DNA of 64,000 nt from Vitellaria paradoxa (Eukaryota > Streptophyta > Magnoliopsida > Ericales > Sapotaceae), in the NCBI GenBank assembly GCA_019916065.1, contig CM034236.1, positions 25,740,358 to 25,804,357 on the forward strand, written 5' to 3'. Each line of letters opens with the position of its first letter. Position 1 is the first letter of the stretch. The position numbers were made by a program, and so were the translations under genes. The notes beneath the pieces were generated by a model, which was not told the DNA's origin, made no database searches, and saw nothing but the letters and a program-made list of their open reading frames with translations. Below, piece by piece: positions 57,243 through 64,000 of this stretch.

Positions 57243-59499
57243 TGTTATAACGTAGAAATAAATTATTAATTTAATTTATTATTATTATTATTTATTTTTT
57301 TTTATGTGTTATAGTTTTATTGGAATTGGCTGGATTTATTTAAGAAATAATTTATTTAATTATTTTTGGGTAAGTATGGACTATTGGATAATTTAAAGGT
57401 TATTATTACTGGATTGTGATTGAAGGTCCACCGTAATTCAATGGACGTAATAATATATGATTAAGAAGTTAAGTTTATAAATAGAGGGGTCTGTCTTACT
57501 AGGGCTTTATTATTATTCTAATTAAGAGAAGGGGAAAGAGTGAGAAAAGGAGGCTGCCCATGGAGAGTGAAGAAGAAAATAAGGTTAGTGTCTACTATTC
57601 TCTTCTCTAGATTATTGATGGAAAAGATTAAAGAGTAGTGTGTGCATATATGTGTATGTGTGTGTGTGTGTGTGTGTGTGTATTATGGCTAGGTCTTCCC
57701 AAAAAAAAAAAAAAAGAAAAGAAAAAAAAATCAATTAAATTTTCTTCACAAAATGGTGATGTGAATCTGATGGGTGATTTGATAGTGTGTGTGTAGATAT
57801 ATATGTGTGTGGGTGTGCGTATATGCTTAACAGTATGTAATAAAAAATAAATAAATTTTCTTCACGTGATGGACTATTTAAGGACTCATTGTGAATATAT
57901 ATATATATATATACGTATATGTGTATTAAAGTCAATAGATTTGATTGTGTTAAAAAAATTATTTTCTAATTGATTTTGAAAGTAATGTTTGCAAGCATAT
58001 ATGTGTATATATAGGTGTATATATATTAACTTATCTCACTGGACAGGTTCTTGGGAAGAGGGAAAAAAAGGGGGGTGGCTTATCACTCACGTTCTCATGA
58101 TGTGCGCGTGTGTATATATATATATGGGTATTAATTGAAGGGTTTGATGGAAGATGTGGCAAATGAAAAAAAAATGTGTGATTGTGACTTGACATGATTG
58201 AGAGGTTAATTGTGTATACGTGTATAAATGTACACACGAGACAAAGAAGGTTGCTGGCAGGTTGTTTGAGAATAATTAGATAGGTTAATTATTTTAATTA
58301 ATTTATTAGAAAGGGATCTAGTGATTAATGATTTAATAATTATAAATTAAAATAGATTTTTTTAATAGGTATTTAATTTTATGTATTTAGGATTGTGACA
58401 AATTATTCTGGATTATTTTTATTTGTATTTTTGGACATCAGGTGAGTGGTTTGACTTGCTAGTATTATTTTGTAAATTATTTCATGCATAAAGGTTTTGA
58501 AAGTTAAATTTTTTGAATTATTCTTTGTGGAAAAATTATATTATTTTGATAAAGAGATTATATATTTTATGCTATTGAATATAGGAAAAAATTATTTGAA
58601 CTCTTGTGTTCAATTTGATTTTATAGGAATTGTGATGAATGATTAATTGTGATTATTAATTGGAATTGAAATAAAAGTCCAAGGGACAGGCTCCTTAAGT
58701 GGTGTGACTCGTGAAAATCGCGGTGACCCTAGTTCTCAACGATTGTAAGAACAGACCGTAAAGACCGTGGTAACCTCAATCGGATCGGATTAAGGAAGAA
58801 CCCAGAAGCCAAACTGGGTGACTCTAAGTACGATGTTGGATCTAACGAGCACTACAAATGAGAAATTATATTAGCACACTTGATATTTAATTCCCATGTA
58901 ACAATCCACATATTAATTTTCATCGTCACTGTTGTCATTGACAAGTTGATTTATAAAAGATTTTGTACTCTGATGTGCAGGTTTTTGAGTTATTATAAAG
59001 TATGCATGGAAATTATTTTCTTGGACATTATTTTTACTTGAAATATATTTTTTGGTTAAACTGTTTAGTTGAAAATTTATTAATTTCAAATTTCTATTAT
59101 TATAATTTGCTTGGCAATCTATTCACTGAACTTTTAGCTCATCCCTTATTTCATATTTTTCAGGTGAGCGTAGAGGGAATTAGTCGTGGACTCTGACAAA
59201 TAGGACCTTAAGTTGTGGCCTCTTAGGTAAAAGTTCTACGTTTGCTTTGATGAATTTTATTTTAGTAGCTAGACTAGAGTTTTGATGATTTAGAATACTT
59301 TAATTATTAATATCTAGTTGTTTTAAGTTTGGAATGTTAGTAGAACATTTTCTTTATTCTCGTTAGTTTTAAATGACAAGATTATTTTATCATTGAAGGT
59401 TCTTTAGTAGATTTTGGTTGAATAAGAGTTAGGCTTTCGTGTTCTTTGAACTAAAGCTTGAGGTACTCGATTGATTACATCCTTAAGCTGGGTGTGACA
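57243..59499 (+). repeat. Solo LTR of 2257 bp
   Basis: Begins TGTTATAACG and ends GGGTGTGACA, flanked by CAAAT on both sides (57238-57242 and 59500-59504). A promoter-like TTTATAAATAGAGGGG lies near 57476. It contains TG and TA microsatellites and a GC-richer block (58680-58850, GGACAGGCTCCTTAAGTGG, CAATCGGATCGG). No PBS, polypurine tract or coding frame. Length suggests a gypsy-type LTR, but the family is not identified. Orientation is inferred from the TATA-like site. Confidence 0.85.
57655..57681. repeat. (TG)n microsatellite inside the solo LTR
   Basis: About 13 TG units. Confidence 0.95.
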
Positions 59500-59504
59500 C
59501 AAAT

Positions 59505-61163
59505 TACTAACAATTATTAACACAATTGGTGACTCAACATGCTCAAAATGTGTAAAAATTAGATATTAATACAATAAGACACATTCAGGAATATACAAAA
59601 ATGCCCTTGTGCCAAAAAAAGTTTAGTGCCAAAAATGACATTTCTATTCTTTTGTCCCACATTACTCAGCATCATGAGGAAATTTCACAGAGTACCTTGC
59701 TACTTGGCAATAAGCAATTATTTCAAGACAGACTAATGTATTTCTAAATCAGTTACTTCAAAACTACGCAAGCTTTACATAAACAATAACTGAAATAGTG
59801 TTAAACTTGATATACAGTGGGTTCAAGATATTTCTACAAACAACATACTTATATATAGACGTTCACGTAAGAAGTTCCAAAGCCATGTAAGGTATTCATT
59901 GAAAGCAGTTTGATTAAGTATGTTAAACATAAGAAATATGTTAAACATAAGAAATAGATGTGAGTTAAGAAACACAGACAAGTTTTGACATATAGCATTC
60001 ATGTACGAGTCCATAAGGATATGCCAAAAACTCCACTTTTGGATGCCAACGTTCATCTCTTTGACACACAAAACACATTAAAAATTTGAAAAAATTGAAA
60101 AAAGAAATGAGAACAAAATGGATATTTTCTCTAACTATAAAACTTTAATAGAGCTTTCTAAAATATATATCAGAATTTTGTGTTCACACTTCTTCTCTGC
60201 CAAATAATGACATAAAAATGATTTCTATTGTAAAAATGCATATGTAATATAAAAACATGAACAATTGAACAAATGGTTACTATCCTAACGTGTATTTATT
60301 TAAATATACATTTGGTGGGCCATTGTTGTATTGTGTTGTGTCCTATTTCTTTTTATATTTTCATGTCAGTAACCTGTATTATTTTTTATTCATGCCTATT
60401 AGATTGTGATGTCTGTGTACCAAAACAGAACATACGACAAAAAAATCCTAACTAAATCTTAAGAGTTTTTTGTTCATGCTTCTTTCTACCAGATATGAAG
60501 AAAAATGTTTAATATTCTAATGTGTATTCATAAGTATATATTTGGCGTGTTGTCATTGTTTTATCATATCCTAATTCTTTTTCGATTGTCAAGTGAGAGA
60601 GTCTGCATTATTTTATATTCATAAGTATTAGATTGTCGTGTCCTTGTCAGTATACATTATTAGGCCCATTTCCTTAACAGCACAAGCTTTTGGAACAATC
60701 AGTAACTTGACATCTTATTAGAGCTCTAGTTCCAAAAGGTCCAAAGTCTTATTAACATGTTTTTCCCCCATTTATTCTTGTAAACGTTTTTTTTTTTTTT
60801 AAGCCGATCACCGATTTGGTTTGACTTGTGAATGTCTCTGGTTCCCTTACAATATGGGTTGCAAATAAGAGGAGTATTAAATCAGACAGATATTTAGTGT
60901 TGAGCTCATTTCCTACTAACTAAAGCTTTTAGGACAATCGTAACTTAGCAATAAACTAATCTTCTATGTGGTGTAGTAGAATGAACATGTAGTGTGTGCC
61001 TTCCCAAATATCACCATGTGTTACGTGAGTGTGTTAGTGCAAGAGCTGGCCAACAATACTCATCGGAAACACAGAGCTGGCCAACAGTGGTGTAATTAAC
61101 TTGGGAGGAAAGTAAATGCACACACCATGAATTATCAAAATGCAGCAAGGGGGAACAAATTAC
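59505..61163. other. Intronic or non-coding sequence
   Basis: Searched on the minus strand for the missing BTAF1 helicase motif I exon without success. Contains a local duplication of sequence related to TATTAGATTGT(G/C)(A/G)TGTC near 60400 and 60630. Confidence 0.4.
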
Positions 61164-61694
61164 CTCCTTAGAGTAACTTTTAATTCTGTAGAGTGTAGTC
61201 ATCAATATGGGAGTTGTCAACTAGTTGCTCCAGAAACTGTGCATCTTCTTTACTTCTAAACAAACCTTCACTTAGGCCTACAGGTGGAGAAAGGCCTCGT
61301 GCTAAAGGAAGAAGAGGTGCAAGGGCAGCAAAACTATGTTGTCACAATCTGACAGAAGAATCGCAATCACTCATGCACCTTAGAAGTGGAACAACTAACA
61401 AAGGAGCATAAGGGACCAACTCCACACCCAAGCCTTGAACAAGCAGACTAACAAGCATGCCAGCTCCTTGTTAGCATATATAGATGTCATGTCACCCAAC
61501 ATAGGAATAACGTTTTCAATTACAGCACCCATCACATTCATTGTCATTGACTTCGCCATTGATGTGATGCACCTTGAAGCAGCTAGCCTTCCAACAACAT
61601 GGGAGTGGCAAACACAATTGTAAATGCATGGGAGAAGGATCAATAGTTTTGGCCTCAATTCCTCATCCAGCATGGGTGCAATAGAACATACAAC
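61164..61694 (-). pseudogene. BTAF1/MOT1-like exon, HEAT-repeat side
   Basis: After acceptor TTGGCAG: VVCSIAPMLDEELRPKLL, LLPCIYNCVCHSHVVGRLAA, SRCITSMAKSMTMNVMGAVI, ENVIPMLGDMTSIYA; then a frameshift, GAGMLVSLLVQGLGVELVPY, APLLVVPLLRCMSDCD, a stop, FAALAPLLPLARGLSPPVGL, EDAQFLEQLVDNSHIDDY, a small deletion, TELKVTLR, and donor GTAATT. This is the stretch just before the ATPase domain in BTAF1. At least three disruptions make it a pseudogene. It is in gene order with 54471-54794 and 51659-52574 on the same strand. Confidence 0.92.
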
Positions 61695-61887
61695 CTGCCA
61701 AGCAGAAATGATTTTTTGGGGGGGGAGGGGGGGAAGACAATGGATAAAGGATTAAGTCAAGAAGAATTAAGCATCCTAGAGGAGTAGGTCCTAACAAATT
61801 ATTTCTTTTAAGTTAAAAGACTCTTGCAAATACAATCACAGGCCCAAGTCAAGGAGGGGGAGAGAGACTTCTCTTTCCATGCCTCAC

Positions 61888-62229
61888 TGATGTAGCACCG
61901 CGGAGGCAAAAACATAATAATAAAATAAAAGTAAACAATGCGAAAGTAAAACGGAAATTATTTTAATATCATTCAAAAACTGCCGATCCTTTACAATCTC
62001 TAACCTTTTATATAGGCTAGGGTTAAAGACCACATGAAGTAATATCCAAAAATAAATCAATCAAATCTTGGATTTTATGGAAAGTAAATAAATCACATCC
62101 CAAAATATTTTATGGAAAACAAATAAATCAAATCCCTAAAATACTGCTCTTCAAACTTAACCCATCCAATTCAAATTTCATTCCCACCTAAAATATTTGA
62201 ATTAGAAACGATTATCAAAGTCCCCATCA
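61888..62229 (-). repeat. 3' LTR of a gypsy element (342 bp)
   Basis: TGATGTAGCACCGCGGAGGC at one end, AAAGTCCCCATCA at the other; reverse complement of the interrupted LTR at 45960-47446. On the minus strand a GCCCGGAGGGA polypurine tract lies just before it. Confidence 0.88.
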
Positions 62230-62239
62230 TTCCCTCCGG

Positions 62240-62640
62240 GCTAAAAAGAACTCTGCTCTGCATAGTGTTAGTGAAGATAATGTGCTAAGAGCTCAGGATC
62301 AATGCGGTGAAACCCCTCCTCAGTAATCCAAGTAACATCGGAGTCTGGTCTGTGCTTCCACCAGACAAGAAAACGCTGAAGGCGCCCCTGAGGAGAAATG
62401 ATGGTCTCAAAATCAAGCATATCAGTGATCTGCTCTACCTCCAACTACTGAAGAGGGGGCAGGGCTAGGACCAATGAAGGAATAGAAGTGCCACCAGAAG
62501 GACCTACAGAAGTACCAGAAGGAAATACTGGAGGCTCGAATGTGTTTCGGTAAGGTAACAAGTCCTCAACGTTGAAAACTGGACTAATACTCATGTCAGT
62601 AGGTAAATCAATTAAATAAGCATTAGGGCCCAATTTGCTA
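62240..62640 (-). pseudogene. Ty3/gypsy integrase C-terminus and chromodomain-like tail
   Basis: Minus-strand frame: GPNAYLIDLPTDMSISPVFN, VEDLLPYRNTFEPP, a stop after LPPLQ (likely a Gln codon), LEVEQITDMLDFETIISPQG, RLQRFLVWWKHRPDSDVTWI, GFHRIDPELLAHY. The last part matches the chromodomain-like end of chromovirus integrase. It is cut at 62640 by the LINE that follows. Confidence 0.88.
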
Positions 62641-62649
62641 ACTCCGCCT

Positions 62650-64000
62650 ATGTTTTTTTCATAGCCGGTCCCAAGCCCAGATAAAGGAGAAGGGTTGTGT
62701 TAGGTAATCGACAGCCAGCGTAAAACTTTGTCGAATTTTTTTTATAGATTTTCTGACACGTAATGAGATTTCGTGGAGCCGTTCCCTACTTAGCGATACA
62801 CTGTATGGTCCGAGTACAGTGTTAAATAAGCAAGGACCGCTGCATCGGTGCCCGGGTGCAGTGTTAAATAGGCAAGAGTCCTCACACTTTCTTGGACGAG
62901 TGGGGCGGCAAGGAAGCTAGTTTAAAATAGAAGGCTAAGATTAGGTACTTGGAATATTAGGAGATTAACTGGGAAACTTATAGAAGTGGTGGATACTATG
63001 GAAAGGGGAAGAATCGCAATTGCTTGCTTGCAAAAGACGAATTGGGTGGGACAGAAAGCTAAAGAGATTGAGAGGACTGGGTATAAGTTATAGTATACTG
63101 GACTTAATAGGTCGAGAAATGGGGTCGGCATAGTAGTAAGCACGGACCTAAAGAAAGATATAGTTAATGTAAAACGCTGTGGAGATAGGATTATTGCTAT
63201 TAAGTTAGTGTTAGGAGCAGAGATAGTAAACGTAATTAGTGCTTATGCCCCCCAGGTGGGCTTAGGAGATGTACATAAGGAGAAGTTTTGGGAAGACTTG
63301 GAAAGAATGCTATTAGAGATACCTCAAGGAGAGATGGTCTTCATAGGAGGAGATTTGAACGGCCACATAGGACGCGACGTAGATGGATATATAGGAGTAC
63401 ATGGGGGATATGGTTACGGTGATAGAAATAAGAAGGGAAGGATATTTTGGAGTTTGCAGTGACTTATGATCTCATGGTGACGAACACCTTTTTTAGGAAG
63501 AGAGAGGAACATTTGGTGACTTATAAGAATGGCTCCTCAAGGACACAAATTGACTTCTTCTTAACTAGGAAAAGAGACCGCGTAGCTTGTAAAGATTGTA
63601 AAGTTATACCGAGGGAGAGCTTGACTGCCCAACATAGATTGTTGGTCATAGATGTGCAGCTTCAAAGGTGGACTAGAAAAAAGAAGTCGTATAGATACTC
63701 AAAGACTAAATGGTGGAACTTGAAAGGTGATAAGCAACCAGCATTCAGGGAAAGAGTACTAGAGGAAGACATTTGGATGGTAAATGAGAGTGCAAATATT
63801 ATGTGGGATAAGGTAGTAAAGTGTATTAGGAGGGAAGGGAAAGAAATCTTAGGAGAATCCAAGGGAGTGTCCGGCACAGAAAGAGGCATGGTGGTGGAAC
63901 GAGGCCGTCCAAGACAAGATGAGAGTTAAAAGAGAGTGTTTTAAATCTTAGCAAAACGACCGAAATGAAGCGAACTTGGAGAGGTATAGAGAAGCTAGAA
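62650..64000 (+). pseudogene. RTE-type LINE, 5' half (endonuclease), runs off the window
   Basis: A 5' leader starting CATAGCCGGTCCCAAGCCC, then an APE-type endonuclease: LRLGTWNIRRLTGKL, CLQKTNWVG, a stop (YKL-stop-YTG), NGVGIVVSTDLKKD, VNVISAYAPQVGL, FIGGDLNGHIG, HGGYGYG, then a frameshift near 63450, IDFFLTRKRD, LTAQHRLLVIDVQ. In the APE motif LQET the catalytic Glu is Lys (LQKT). The element inserted into the end of the gypsy at 62640. RT would lie beyond the window; a related RT end is at 55640-56605. Confidence 0.9.

Noticed and set aside
41065..61694. A single Helitron spanning all gene fragments
   Set aside because: I could not point to a 5' TC end or a 3' hairpin followed by CTRR, nor to a Rep/helicase frame; kept only as a hypothesis in the findings.
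51659..61694. A functional BTAF1 gene
   Set aside because: Frameshifts, stops, mutated splice sites and missing ATPase motif I and C-terminal exons argue against function.
1..64000. tRNA, rRNA, CRISPR or riboswitch features
   Set aside because: The TGGTATCAGAGC words are retrotransposon primer sites, not tRNA genes; tandem repeats here are satellites and LTR modules without CRISPR-like spacers; nothing else suggested an RNA gene.

Overview
This is a plant nuclear window, most likely from an eudicot with an intron-rich, transposon-rich genome. The evidence is AT-rich sequence, Ty1/copia and Ty3/gypsy elements with initiator-Met tRNA primer sites, TRIM-like and other non-autonomous LTR elements, L1 and RTE LINEs, a MITE, and exon remnants of plant callose synthase, villin, BTAF1/MOT1 and probably DNA polymerase epsilon. 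I could not fix the species. I see no intact protein-coding gene, no tRNA, rRNA or CRISPR array, and nothing bacterial. Every long reading frame is a decayed transposon product or a pseudogene exon.

Layout. 1-1672: 5' part of a minus-strand Ty3/gypsy element. 1940-5808: decayed plus-strand Ty1/copia with its 3' LTR. 6130-6640: degenerate tandem repeat. 6670-11073: decayed plus-strand chromodomain-type Ty3/gypsy. 11087-12640, 14600-25860 and 32330-39420: copies of one large duplicated segment that carry a Pol epsilon-like exon, a 5'-truncated gypsy with its LTR, and a short charged exon. The middle copy is split by a nearly complete copia (19427-24525) and a MITE (15312-16145); the right copy is split by a 789-bp insertion (33322-34110). 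Because each copy supplies the empty site for insertions in the other, the order of events can be read. 39600-40720: L1 remnant. 41065-42622: villin exons. 43796-45088: non-autonomous LTR element. 45509-47888: callose synthase exons, split by an LTR that itself holds a second non-autonomous element (45970-47109). 48290-49028: tandem array of TRIM-like LTRs. 49310-50510: non-autonomous relative of the element at 1-1672. 51659-61694: BTAF1/MOT1 exons, separated by an RTE LINE (55640-56605) and a 2.26-kb solo LTR (57243-59499). 61888-62640: 3' end of another gypsy. 62650-64000: 5' half of an RTE LINE running off the window.

Two themes stand out. First, exon groups from at least four unrelated housekeeping genes lie on the same (minus) strand, keep their introns, and are all broken; this is DNA-level capture or duplication, not retrocopying. 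Second, three different non-autonomous LTR elements have lost most of gag-pol but kept termini, primer site and polypurine tract; two of them carry new internal tandem arrays. No functional pathway can be inferred. The window reads as an old, repeatedly nested repeat and pseudogene landscape.
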